From Lamellibrachia satsuma (lineage: Eukaryota > Annelida > Polychaeta > Sabellida > Siboglinidae): a stretch of DNA of 64,000 nucleotides. A model generated the notes under the pieces. That model was not told where the DNA came from. It saw only the letters and a list, made by a program, of their open reading frames with translations, and searched no databases. A program made the translations under genes and the position numbers. This document shows, one piece after another, positions 38,353 to 47,794 of the stretch (the stretch's first letter is position 1; every line of letters starts with the position of its first letter). The stretch spans positions 203,617-267,616 of the forward strand of contig BSQZ01000070.1 in assembly GCA_033239005.1 (NCBI GenBank). Reading direction: 5' to 3'.

Positions 38353-38749
38353 CGTCGTCGAATATGTCGGCCTCGCGTTTCGCGGACGTCTGTCTCTTGC
38401 GTCGTCTCTTTGCTAAAGTGACTGCTTTCTTTGCCGGCGCGCGTTTTATACGTTTTCGAGGACGCACGCCAGGAACCACCATACGCATCAGATTCCTACC
38501 GGCGTCTGTGACGCGTCGTTTGGTTGCCTTTTTTATGCTCTGTCCAGACATGACGTCGTCGGCTATGCGCACGCCGGTCTTCAAAGCCCCCTTTCCCAAC
38601 GCCACGGCACCTCTCTTGATGAGCGGCATGGCGCTGCGCAGCAGACCGGTGAACAGACTACCTAGTCCATGTCCCCGCTGGTATTGAGCACCGGCGAAGT
38701 AGGGCAGTGCACCACCTGCCTGACGCGCGTAATACTCGTTGTAATTCAT
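38336..38749 (-). CDS. pVI/pX-like basic virion protein, copy B
   Basis: 137 aa, intact. The N-terminal GGALPYFAGAQYQRGHGLG and amphipathic SLFTGLLRSAMPLIKRGAVA are followed by a very basic C-terminus (RPRKRIKRAPAKKAVTLAKR). Proteins of this kind lie between penton and major capsid in many Polintons and are compared with adenovirus minor virion proteins (cement, membrane-active or core). Which one it corresponds to is uncertain. It starts 2 bp after the penton stop. Confidence 0.75.
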   Translation of the reverse strand: MNYNEYYARQAGGALPYFAGAQYQRGHGLGSLFTGLLRSAMPLIKRGAVALGKGALKTGVRIADDVMSGQSIKKATKRRVTDAGRNLMRMVVPGVRPRKRIKRAPAKKAVTLAKRRRKRQTSAKREADIFDDDGIRT

Positions 38750-38751
38750 CT

Positions 38752-39627
38752 TCAGAACAGTCCGATCCTGCGCCGTCGAAAATGAAGTGTCACGGTCACT
38801 CTACCGTACTCGAATGGCACGCGCCGTCCTGTGTCGTCCCTTATATCGATTTCAATCGACTTGAAGTGCGAGTACAACAGAGGCACGTAGTGAATGTTAG
38901 TGAACCTGTCGGATACCGTTTCGCCGTGACGTCCGCCAACCGGGAGGGCTCGCAACAAAGGCGCGACAGTGTCACCTACTATGCGAGACTCCACGACGTC
39001 CGTGTAAACGTATATGGTATCAAACCCTTGATTCATCTGCACCACGTGTTTGGCCTCTTTATGGAAGGGGTACGGAGCATCGGAACTGTGTGTAGGTGGC
39101 GGTGGTATAACCACGCTGGCTGACGATCTAACTGGTCTCGGGTTATCGCGCTGGTGTGTGCTGTCTGGTGCCGGCGGACTGGTGACGATCGACTCACGAA
39201 ATCCTAACATAGATCCTAACGCACTGTGCTGCGGTATGCTGAACACGGTGTTGTATGACATGTGCAACGTCATTTTATGAGTGATCACACTGTAGGTCAA
39301 TTTAGCTTGTGTCTTGTCCGTTGACATAAGTCGCAAACCCCTGTTTACACGGTTCATCAATGTCACAGGACCTCTGTAATACCCAGTGGCTAACTTCATA
39401 CTCGGGATACGACCCGTAGGACTGTTCTCATTGAGGAAGAACCAGACATCTTCCTCTGTAACGTTGTGCCACGTATGCGGGTACTGTATTTCTGCCAACC
39501 CGCATTCCCACTCGCCAGTCAGATCGATAAGTCGAGGTAAGTCTGTGATGTAATGAGCCAACGTATTGTTGGGATACATCTTCATGGAAGCGTTGCTAGG
39601 CAGTGTCAAGTAGAAATCAGTCGCCAT
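38752..39627 (-). CDS. Penton-like minor capsid protein (single jelly-roll), copy B
   Basis: 291 aa, intact. It starts MATDFYLTLPSNASM and continues GEWECGLAEIQYPHTWHNVT, both diagnostic of the Polinton minor capsid family. A Pro/Ser-rich linker (about residues 148-190) divides it, and the C-terminal half has TIYVYTDVVESRIVGDTV and ALPVGGRHG. It would sit at the capsid vertices. The start overlaps the preceding membrane gene by 11 bp. Copy A lacks most of the linker. Confidence 0.92.
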   Translation of the reverse strand: MATDFYLTLPSNASMKMYPNNTLAHYITDLPRLIDLTGEWECGLAEIQYPHTWHNVTEEDVWFFLNENSPTGRIPSMKLATGYYRGPVTLMNRVNRGLRLMSTDKTQAKLTYSVITHKMTLHMSYNTVFSIPQHSALGSMLGFRESIVTSPPAPDSTHQRDNPRPVRSSASVVIPPPPTHSSDAPYPFHKEAKHVVQMNQGFDTIYVYTDVVESRIVGDTVAPLLRALPVGGRHGETVSDRFTNIHYVPLLYSHFKSIEIDIRDDTGRRVPFEYGRVTVTLHFRRRRIGLF

Positions 39628-39952
39628 TACGTCTCAACGTGGGATTGGGGAGCAGGTAACCCAAAGAACTACTCAACAGAGCCGTCCACAGAGTAGAATT
39701 CTCGTGACCTGTGGTCAGATTGTAAATGCTTATGAGAATGACCGTAAACAAGATGAGCACCTGACACAGAAAGACTATTTCCTCTTTAGGACACGCGGTA
39801 CCGAACAGATGCCAAGGAGTGCTACCGCTACTGCTACTACTGCTACTGTCCTCTACGTTCTGCGCGTCAGTACTGTCCTCTACTGCTACTACGTCCTCTT
39901 GTTCCTCCTGTTCTACGACGGTGAAGTCTCGTGTTGTCGTGTCATGTGTCAT
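39617..39952 (-). CDS. Small acidic single-pass membrane protein, copy B
   Basis: 111 aa. An acidic, Ser-rich N-terminus (VEQEEQEDVVAVEDSTD, SSSSSSSGS) leads to STPWHLFGTACPKEE, one membrane helix (FLCQVLILFTVILISIYNL) and a conserved end (LWTALLSSSLGYLLPNPTL). The CPK-E...LLPNP pattern is a recurrent Polinton feature of unknown role. It overlaps the integrase stop (ATGA) and the penton start. A conserved TATA box lies 36 bp upstream. Confidence 0.85.
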   Translation of the reverse strand: MTHDTTTRDFTVVEQEEQEDVVAVEDSTDAQNVEDSSSSSSSGSTPWHLFGTACPKEEIVFLCQVLILFTVILISIYNLTTGHENSTLWTALLSSSLGYLLPNPTLRRNGD

Positions 39953-41055
39953 GTCTCGAATGAAGTCTTACCGAACGCGTGGCTAGTCTTTATAGTAGAC
40001 TGCACCAGTGCCTTGGCATCGATCCAGCTGTTGAATTTGGAGGGGTAGCCGAACCATTTCACGAAAACTTGATTTCGTCCACCTACCTTGCGACGATCCA
40101 GGACCTCTTGTACGTAGAACAGTTTATCGGGGGGTACCAACACTTTCTGCAGCTCCATTTCGTAGAAGGTACCTTCCAGCACTTCGCCGAGATCGTCCTT
40201 CAATCGATACACGGGTGGAGCAGAGGGATGAACCTCGTGTATCGTGAAAATCTCTTCGCTCCAATTCGCCGTGTACCCCTTTTCGAACTTACCTTTGTAC
40301 TTGCTGATACGTACGCGATCCGACACGCGCAACTTGGGCACGCCCTTACCGTCGTGACCGTACAGTCGCTGCCACACCTTTTCCTGATTACGGTAACTCA
40401 CCTGTGAAGGAGCCATGCCGATACTGCGGTGGTAGCTGTTGTTGTACGAATGCACCAGGTCCTGAAGGATGTTGATGTATCGCCACGTCTGGTGTTTCGT
40501 GAAGTATCGCCACATGCGTGTCTTCAACGTCCTGTTGAATCTTTCCACGATGCACGCCTTCGTCTCCGCGTTGTGCGTGGAGAAGTGATGGATGTTGTGC
40601 TTCTTCAATAGAGCCTGGACGGATTTATTCAGAAATTCCTTTCCTTGGTCTGTCTGCAACACCTTTGGCCAGCCTTTGCTGAACGTGCTGTCAAGTGCCG
40701 CTACCAACGACGCCGCGGACTTGTTCTTCATGGGAACACACCAGGCCACTTTCGAGAAGACGTCGATCACCGTGAGGAGAAAGGTCATACCGTCGTTGTG
40801 CTTTTTCAAATGCGACAGATCGACGAGATCGGCCTGCCACTGCTGATGCAGACCGCTCACGATGACGCGTCGTCTCTCGAAACGACGTCTAGCCGGCTTG
40901 TGTAGGGTATAGGCGTCCTGTTCCGACAACCATTCCGCGACCTTTTTTCTTGATATGTGCGTGACGCGTCGCAAGGCATCGGGTCCGCCGTAACTACCTA
41001 CCCTTTTCGGATCGAAGTAGACCGTCCTAAGTGCTCGTTCTTTCTTCGGTGCCAT
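39949..41055 (-). CDS. Retrovirus-type DDE integrase with chromodomain, copy B
   Basis: 368 aa from MAPKKERAL, whose ATG overlaps the preceding TAA (TAATG). Catalytic triad: first Asp in WQADLVDLSHL, second Asp in VLQTDQGKEFLN, Glu in CIVERFNRTLKTRMW. The C-terminus has an SH3-like region (VSDRVRISKYKGKFEKGY) and a chromodomain-like end (EVLDRRKVGGRNQVFVKWFG, then SKFNSWI). It catalyses insertion of the element; the chromodomain may guide target choice. An in-frame start 60 bp upstream would overlap the small membrane protein and is less likely. Confidence 0.95.
   Translation of the reverse strand: MAPKKERALRTVYFDPKRVGSYGGPDALRRVTHISRKKVAEWLSEQDAYTLHKPARRRFERRRVIVSGLHQQWQADLVDLSHLKKHNDGMTFLLTVIDVFSKVAWCVPMKNKSAASLVAALDSTFSKGWPKVLQTDQGKEFLNKSVQALLKKHNIHHFSTHNAETKACIVERFNRTLKTRMWRYFTKHQTWRYINILQDLVHSYNNSYHRSIGMAPSQVSYRNQEKVWQRLYGHDGKGVPKLRVSDRVRISKYKGKFEKGYTANWSEEIFTIHEVHPSAPPVYRLKDDLGEVLEGTFYEMELQKVLVPPDKLFYVQEVLDRRKVGGRNQVFVKWFGYPSKFNSWIDAKALVQSTIKTSHAFGKTSFET
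39988..39994 (-). promoter_or_regulatory. TATA box for membrane protein/penton transcript, copy B
   Basis: TATAAAG inside CTATAAAGACTAG, within the integrase 3' end. The same 13-base word is kept in copy A (22,310-22,322). It is 36 bp upstream of the next ATG. Confidence 0.72.
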
Positions 41056-41216
41056 TAAAAGAGTTCCGATGGACTGACGGTTGTGACGTTTACTGCGCAG
41101 CACGGTGCGCAGCACGGTTCGTGACGACTAAGAAAGAGTACGCTGACGTACACCAGAAGCCCCACTACCACACCCAAGACGATGACGAATGATCTATATT
41201 CTAGTACTGTGATCAT
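41055..41216 (-). CDS. Small membrane protein 2, copy B (53 aa)
   Basis: One membrane helix (FVIVLGVVVGLLVYVSVLFL) followed by a cysteine-rich tail (EPCCAPCCAV). It overlaps small protein 1 by 23 bp and the integrase start by one base. Copy A keeps the hydrophobic core, which supports it as real. Function unknown. Confidence 0.68.
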   Translation of the reverse strand: MITVLEYRSFVIVLGVVVGLLVYVSVLFLSRHEPCCAPCCAVNVTTVSPSELF

Positions 41217-41337
41217 ACTCTGCAGAGCAAATGTTGTAAAGATTTCGCACTACGGCGTCAGCAATCAAGTACAGTCCAACGCAAAATACTGTAACGACGA
41301 CGGAACGGTAGTACGTGTCCTGTGGATCGTTCGACAT
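41194..41337 (-). CDS. Small membrane protein 1, copy B (47 aa)
   Basis: MSNDPQDTYYR, then a hydrophobic helix (VVVTVFCVGLYLIADAVV). The copy A version begins MSSDPQDAY. Placed between the 265-aa gene and small protein 2. Function unknown. Confidence 0.65.
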   Translation of the reverse strand: MSNDPQDTYYRSVVVTVFCVGLYLIADAVVRNLYNICSAEYDHSTRI

Positions 41338-41376
41338 CGCAGTGCACACTGAGCTGTGGACACGTGTTGCAACGAC

Positions 41377-42174
41377 TTAAATGTCTTCCCAACTAGCCAA
41401 TGACGTCAGTGCCTTGCGTTGACGTTCTGGAGGTGGAGTGAGCATGGAATGTTCCATTTGTCCGCGTCGACGAGCGAGGGGTGTCCAACTGAGCGATCTT
41501 CTTGCGCTAGCACCACCAGAACGAGGAGTAGCCGGTATTCGACGACGACCTGGAGTGGTCGGTGTCGGTGCCTGGCGTTTGTAGTCTCTCCTGGCGACGT
41601 TACCGACCAACTCCATGGGCAGGTTCATGGCACGGAGTTGTCTTGCAAACGGTTGCCATCCCGTCGGATTGGTCTTTCTCTTGCGCAACACATCGTTCAC
41701 GAGATCCACCACGTTACTTCCGGCGATGGGCACACCCTCGTGTATCAGTTCGCCGCGGGCGGTCCAAGACATGTTTCTTTTCATGCGTTCCATCAACCGT
41801 CTGGCTTTGCCTTGCATGGTCTTGGGAACGGTATCCACGACGTCGGCCTCCATCTCGCTAGCAGGAGCTTCCCCCGGCCCCGCCTCCGCCCCCGGCCCCG
41901 GCCCCGGCCCCGGCCCCGGCCCAGACTCATTCACCGAGATCACTCGTGTCGGTTCCTTGGCGTGTTTATCGGACAAGACGTTATACCGTTGCAACACCTG
42001 ATTATACAATGTGACCTTGGTCCTGTCGTCGAGGTCCTTTCTGTCGAGGATGGCCGTCATCTCGTCATCGAGAGCTCGCACCTTCTTACCTAAGGTATCC
42101 GTCGGGGGTGGGGGTGATCGAAGCGTGTCCAACATTCGTGGATCTACCAAGGCCATCTTGCGTGCGTGTTCCAT
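41377..42174 (-). CDS. Polinton-conserved 265-aa protein, copy B
   Basis: Intact. N-terminal MEHARKMALVDPRMLDTL, a helical LDDEMTAILDRKDLDDRTKV, a Gly-Pro dipeptide run (about residues 97-115), then the conserved core VPKTMQGKARRLMERMKR, RGELIHEGVPIAGSNVVDLV and GWQPFARQLRAMNLPMELVG, and a basic Ser/Thr/Pro tail. The core recurs in Polintons of many animals; its role (perhaps in the core or in DNA binding) is not established. The ATG directly follows the TAG of the upstream gene. Confidence 0.8.
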   Translation of the reverse strand: MEHARKMALVDPRMLDTLRSPPPPTDTLGKKVRALDDEMTAILDRKDLDDRTKVTLYNQVLQRYNVLSDKHAKEPTRVISVNESGPGPGPGPGPGAEAGPGEAPASEMEADVVDTVPKTMQGKARRLMERMKRNMSWTARGELIHEGVPIAGSNVVDLVNDVLRKRKTNPTGWQPFARQLRAMNLPMELVGNVARRDYKRQAPTPTTPGRRRIPATPRSGGASARRSLSWTPLARRRGQMEHSMLTPPPERQRKALTSLASWEDI

Positions 42175-42576
42175 CTAACCTCCCGAACGAAGGTGACGCG
42201 ATCTGGTTGCTTGCGGGAGCAGCACCTCTCGAAGCAAGGGTAGAAACACCGAACTTGCCAATGGTGCTAGGAAGGCCGATAGGAACCCTCCGCTCTGTCC
42301 CTCGCCGACCTGTCGGTTCAGCAAGAGGCGTCTTCTTCTACCGGCCGACGTTCGACTGTGAGCCAACTCCCGTAACCTCTTCCTGTATTTACTCAAACGA
42401 CGCCTCTGTAATGCAGACAATGGAATGTTCTGTTTTAATATGTTGTAGGCACACTCGGCTAGCGCACACAAAAGATCGGCGTCAGCGTTTTCGATGATGG
42501 CTCTTTTCAGTTTGTTGTTCTTGATCCTGTTCAGCGCCTGTATGCATATAATGTGTCTCTTCACCAGGGCAGACAT
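42175..42576 (-). CDS. pX-like small Polinton protein, copy B
   Basis: 133 aa from MSALVKRHIICIQ. This start was chosen because it follows a TATA box and matches the copy A start; the longer open frame upstream lies inside the ATPase gene. Features: DADLLCALAECAYNILKQN, a basic stretch (RTSAGRRRRLLLNRQ) and a hydrophobic end (GGFLSAFLAPLASSVFLPLL). The likely role is a virion core or membrane-active protein, by position and composition only. Confidence 0.75.
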   Translation of the reverse strand: MSALVKRHIICIQALNRIKNNKLKRAIIENADADLLCALAECAYNILKQNIPLSALQRRRLSKYRKRLRELAHSRTSAGRRRRLLLNRQVGEGQSGGFLSAFLAPLASSVFLPLLREVLLPQATRSRHLRSGG

Positions 42577-42610
42577 GGTGGGAATGAAGAGACTATCCAC
42601 GCGTGCGGTC

Positions 42611-42618
42611 TTTTTATA
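42611..42618 (-). promoter_or_regulatory. TATA box before the pX-like gene, copy B
   Basis: TATAAAAA at the very 3' end of the ATPase gene, 35 bp before the ATG at 42,576. Copy A has lost it at the matching place. Confidence 0.65.
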
Positions 42619-43240
42619 CCTTCGGCAAGTACACGTACTGAACACCGTCGTCTGGAAAGATGGCCGTGCGCAGACGCATGTCCTCCGGCGTGTCCTGCTT
42701 GAGATCGACCAATAGATAACCGTACGGTACCGAGGTGGCGTCTTTAAAAGCCTCTTGAACGAATTTGGCGCGCCCCGGATACATCTGTCGAGCCAAGTGC
42801 GACATCTGCGATGCGTCACGAGGATTCTTGAATACCACCATGTACTGAGAATTCAGACTGATGGTACGACTCTCTTTGTTTTTGGGGAAAAGGTTCTGTA
42901 CGAGATACAGCACGGACGTGTTCCTGTGATGACTCTTTTTAGTGAACAAGGTCGTGACCCGTTCGTCCGTTTCTGCCATGAGATCGTCTATGACGATGAG
43001 GTTCCTCGTCGACGAATCGAACATGCTAGCACTCGGCAATCCTTCCTCGAAGCGCACGTCCGTCAAGTCCATCGTTGCGTAAGCCTCTTGCCATTCTCCG
43101 TAACACCACGTGATCCGTTCGGGAGGAGGATCGATCATCGCAGCAGCGTGACGTAGCATACGCGTCACGAAAGTACTTTTGCCGCATCCCGTCGGACCGG
43201 CGACGATGCACGTGAAAGGATGTTTCCACCGCGCGTCCAT
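42614..43240 (-). CDS. FtsK/HerA-type (A32-like) DNA-packaging ATPase, copy B
   Basis: 208 aa, intact. Walker A GPTGCGKSTFVTRML near residue 15, Walker B NLIVIDDLM near residue 78, and a downstream sensor-like stretch (NTSVLYLVQNLFP) with Arg-rich residues. It begins MDARWKHPFTCIVAG and follows the polymerase stop by 39 bp. It packages the element DNA into capsids in the self-replicating, virus-like form. Confidence 0.95.
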   Translation of the reverse strand: MDARWKHPFTCIVAGPTGCGKSTFVTRMLRHAAAMIDPPPERITWCYGEWQEAYATMDLTDVRFEEGLPSASMFDSSTRNLIVIDDLMAETDERVTTLFTKKSHHRNTSVLYLVQNLFPKNKESRTISLNSQYMVVFKNPRDASQMSHLARQMYPGRAKFVQEAFKDATSVPYGYLLVDLKQDTPEDMRLRTAIFPDDGVQYVYLPKV

Positions 43241-43279
43241 GGTCGCTTATGAAAGACGACCGCAGTGCATCGTCCTTTT

Positions 43280-46200
43280 CTACACGTCCACCGGACCCGT
43301 GCTCACCCCGTCCTCGTGCACCACTCGTTTGGGGTAGAAGTAGGTGAGAGCCGCTCGTTCCTGCACGTACGTCATCACGGTCGAGTGACGCACCCGGAAC
43401 CCACGGTTCTTTCCACTTCCGCTCCGACGGTTGGTGAGCACCTCCAGGAACGCGTTCTTGTCGATGTCGTTGTGACGTTTGCTCAGTCCTTTGGTGCTGT
43501 ATTTGTCGGTGGGCCCGAAACAATAGTACGTCTTGCTGCACAACCCCACGAACCCGTCGCCGGACCATTCCACCTTGAACAGACCAGGTGTCCTCTTGTC
43601 GTACGCCCTACGCGCTTTACAGCACGCCTCGTCGCCGACCCACGGTCTATTGGCGAGTCGACAGCGCACGTACTCGTTCCGATGATGGTCGCAACATTCG
43701 GACGGCAACCATTCGGAGCGGTGCCGGAAGTAATGTTCTCGTAGTTCCGGAGTCACGAGGGCGTCGACGGACTCGCCGGCCAAGGCCAAATAGGCAGAAT
43801 CTGTATCTGTCTCGCAGTACTGAAAAAGAGGGCGCTCCAGGTACCTGTCGATGAAGTCGTAGTAGAACTGTAACATGCGCATCTTGGCGTACTGCAGAAC
43901 GAAGAATCCCACGTGTATGGGCAGGGTGTACGTGACGGTCTTCTTGTTCATCTCTATCTCGTACGTATCGTCCACGATGACATCGAGTTGTCGGAATCTC
44001 TTATCGTTGACCAAGAGCGATGCCGCCTTCTCCTTGCAATAATTGACGTCGCGATGTCGGTCCACGTTGGTTATGGTCTTTCCGTAACCCGAGTTCCCCA
44101 GCAACTTCATGGTGTCTGCGATGATGGCCTTGTGCGAGTGGACGTCTCCTTCGCGTCGCGCCGCGGACACTGCATCGCCGAACCGTCTGAAACACGGGAC
44201 GGGATCGTACTCGATGACCTGATACACGTGCGTCACCTCGAGACCGTGGTCCATGTACCATCGCAGCAGAGGCGTGGCAAGCAGGATCTTATCTCCTCGA
44301 TAACTACCCACGAGCATGCGTCTCGGTGTCGTCATGATGTCGTGCTCCTCGGCGTATCGGCGCATGAACGGTCCGAGATCGTCGCGTGTCAGTCGGATGT
44401 TCTTGAACACGGGCTGCATCTCGGCAAAGTGTTCTCGCAATGCTTCCGGTACGCAAAGGTCACACTCGATCAGACCGAACACGGTTCCGGCACGCACGCC
44501 GCTCAGGATCTGTTGTGACGTCATCGTCCATCGTGCGTGACGTCGGCGCGGAAATGCAGCATCCAGAAGCTTTTTCACGACAGGATCTCGTCTCGTCTGT
44601 TTCCACTCGCATTCCCACATCTCTACGACTTTGACAAAGTGACGGAGGTAGACGGTGTTCTTTCGGGTCTCTTCGAGCAGTTCAGCCATGGGTTTCCCGT
44701 TGACCTCGTTGACCTCTTTGCCAGTGCACGAGTGACCATGGAAAAAACATCCGTGGTACTGATAAGCCGTTTTCGTCTCGCTGCACCACCCGTCCACCAG
44801 CAGTTTGCCTATTCTCTTCTCTCTACCGTTGATCTGGTGTCGTATGACGCGTCCCGTGCGTTCGGATTCCCAAGTCAACCATTCCGCGGCCATCTGACCG
44901 TACAGCTGCGCCGATTCCGGTCGGAAATCCTTCTCTTCCCGTCGTCGCGTGTACCATCCCATAGGCATGTCTTGCATGAGTGACCACAAGTACAGGGCAT
45001 TGGCATCGTATCCAACGATGGACCTACAAGGACGAGCGGCCTCCCGTACTCGTTCTGACGTAGCGTGGTGACCCCTTTCTCGTGATAGCGATGAAAAATG
45101 AGCGAAGCCCCGCCAACCACGTGATCTTTGACGAGATGATGAAGATCTTTATTCTTCTCGTTGAATATGGTAAAGTAGGTCTTCTCGGGAAGGTCGTTGA
45201 ACAGGTAGAGCAAGGTCAGACCAGGTACGCTGATGCCTTGCTTGAACATGTCTATGCCACGTTGTTCGTAGAAGGCAAACTGTCTGTCGATGGCCTGCAG
45301 AAAGGGAACCACGTCTCTGTTGTTGTACCAGACGAGAAAGTCTCGCAAAGTCGTCATGGAATTGTCGCGCCAGGCCTCTTGACAACTGGCATAATCCTCG
45401 TCGGAGATACCTTCGTTCTTCAGTCGACTGAAGAAGGCCTGTTTCGATGGAAGTGCAGTGTCGTCGAGTCTCTCCAAACGGTCCATGTACTCGTACGGGA
45501 AATGACCTTTTGTCACCTCGCATCCGTACGCCTTCAGATACTTGTCGTAACTGAACCCGGGAGCTATGTAGTTGGTCATGTCTAGGAATTTCAGCTGATC
45601 CGTCGAAAGACACATGAAAGTGTTGTTGCGTTTGATGACGAAAAAAGTACCGACACCCTCATTCTCTTCGTCTTTGTCGTCTTGTTCTTCTTCTTGTTCT
45701 TCTTGTTCTTCTTGTTCCTTTGATCCGGTGGATAAGAAGTAGGGTATGAGAAACTGTTTGATGGCATTGAGATCATACTTACCCGAATTGAACCCGATGA
45801 CAGGTAACTGATGCATCCAGCCATAGAGTTGTCCCATCAGCTTTTTGTATGGATTGGTCGTCGGACGAGATTTCTTCTTATCGATGGCTGCTCGTGCAGC
45901 CTTCTCGGTTTCGTCCCATTTCGTCAGTTCCTCTGCGAGTTGATCCAAGACATCTTCGTACGAGTGTTTGATCTTGTCGTACGCGGCGTCACTCATCGCT
46001 TGTAAGATATTCATCATTCTACTCACCAACTTGTTGGTGTCTCCGTCCGTGACGAGACATTGCACTCGCTCGTGACCGGGAACGTTGGATGCTACGCTGA
46101 CGCTCAGTGGAACGTGACGCGCCACCCAGTGGACCTTGTCACTGTCCGACGGAAGTTGTTCCGTGTCGAACCAACACTCGAAATCAAAGGTGGCTCGATA

Positions 46201-47721
46201 CGGATAGTAGCGCAACGATTCAGCCACGCGAATGTTCTCGTCGTCCAGACGTTCGAACACCGATGGTGTGGAATGGTACACGCCGCCAGGATAGACTCGA
46301 CGCACACCTCCCGTACACGTGCGCTCGTGTCGATACAGCAACCATGCCTTTTTCCATAACGAGTCACCGCACTTCCGACATCGATACGAGTTGCAGTACA
46401 TGCAGACATCTTGGATGAATGAAAAATGTGTCCCGTGAAGGTTGAGATACATTGTTTCGGGGTAGTTGCATAACGATCGACGAACCAGTTCGGCAGTCGA
46501 CTTACCGTCCTCCTCACTGACAAGACGGTACACGCACACATTCGTTTGGAACGTGGTCTCTACGCGATAGAGGTCATCCAGCGTGACCCCTGTAAATTCT
46601 TCCATGGGTACGTGATCTCGATCGTATGTCTCGTAGAGCGTCTTCACCGCCGGTTCCAATCGATATAGATCGCATCCTCGATGCAGGGCCAGACATCGGA
46701 ACACACACAGGTTATCTTTGTACCTCTTGTTATGGATGGGATCCGTTTCCAGTCCGATGATGCTTTTCTTCTTCTTGATGTAGGATGGTAGAGAGATCAT
46801 GCCTACACATCCTATAGGATGATCGATGATGTGATTAACGAAAAAAGTGACATTCGTCACGAGTTCGCATACCCACGCAGAATCCGGTCTTTGATTGATG
46901 GCCCATTGCAAGAGGTCGGGTTCTCGGATGCGTTCGAGAAATTTATCAAAGTCCTTGCTGTTGGCGACGAGACTGGGTTCGTCCAGGTAGCGTCCACAGC
47001 AATTACAAGAGGTATGATAATACTTGTATTGACCCGTGTTCTTGTTTCTCAGAATGAACCCGTAACTGAGGTTAATCTTGAACGCATTGGTCTGTTCCTG
47101 GAACATGATCTTCAAAGACGGTTCCAAGTCGGTCGTGTCTAGCGTGATTAATCTGTAATCGTACCTGCATTGAAGTGGACCTCTGAACGCGTGGGTCCGT
47201 ATAGCAGACCAGTGCACACGAACGACATCTAGCAACTCCGTCGACAGAGTATCGGCGAAGGGAAGTCGATCAGGTGGGTCTAACGGATCTTCCTCGGTAA
47301 CGAGGGGATGGTTTTGAGATGGGATAGTGTCTTCTCTTGTTGATCTCTTTGGTGCTGGTGGCTCGGTGACGTCGGTACACGTGGTTCGTGCGTGCATGGT
47401 CAGATTGTAACGTTTTTCGAACTTCCGTCCGCATTTCTTACACGCGTAGACGATGCTTCTACTACTTCTACTACTACTACCTCTACATACCGACCTTACG
47501 TGACGCTGTAGGTTGTTATATCTCCCGAAGGTGGCGCCGCATTTCTCGCATGCGTATTTCGCTCTCTTTGCATAGTCGCTGCGTGGCGCCACCATAGGCG
47601 GTGCCATCGAGTATGAATGTAAGTCGCATGATGGCGTCGAGTGAGTACTCTGCACGTGACGTTGTAGTTCTGCGCACGTGTCGAAGACGAGCTCGCAGTG
47701 ACGACACTGGTGTCTTTCCAT
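43280..47721 (-). CDS. Protein-primed family B DNA polymerase with N-terminal C2H2 zinc fingers, copy B (one frameshift)
   Basis: About 1,480 codons in two frames: 47,721 to about 45,042, then on to 43,280. Comparison with copy A places a one-base loss near 45,041, between the exonuclease and polymerase motif A. N-terminal C2H2 fingers: CRHCELVFDTCAELQRH, CEKCGATFGRYNNLQRH, CKKCGRKFEKRYNLTMH. Exonuclease: FDFECWFDTE (near 46,180), GFNSGKYDLNAI (near 45,780), WYNNRDVVPF (near 45,320). Polymerase: motif A near 44,995, KLLGNSGYGKT near 44,085, TDTDSAYLAL near 43,800. The start MERHQ is preferred over an in-frame ATG at 47,775, because a TATA box lies between them. The loss could be a real inactivation or an assembly error. 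Confidence 0.93.
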
Positions 47722-47762
47722 GACTGCGTCTACAACTGAGAGGGAATGGACTCTCAGTACAT

Positions 47763-47769
47763 CTATATA
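47763..47769 (-). promoter_or_regulatory. TATA box of the DNA polymerase gene, copy B
   Basis: TATATAG 42 bp upstream of the ATG at 47,721. The sequence just before the ATG (CAGTTGTAGACGC) is also kept in copy A before 14,879. Confidence 0.7.
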
Positions 47770-47794
47770 GTGCATGCGAGGTGGATAACATGTA

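Noticed and set aside
37174..38421. 415-codon plus-strand open frame
   Set aside because: It lies opposite the intact major capsid gene, has no family motifs, and is a codon-bias shadow.
39979..40407. Plus-strand open frames across the integrase
   Set aside because: They are antisense shadows of the integrase with no recognisable domain.
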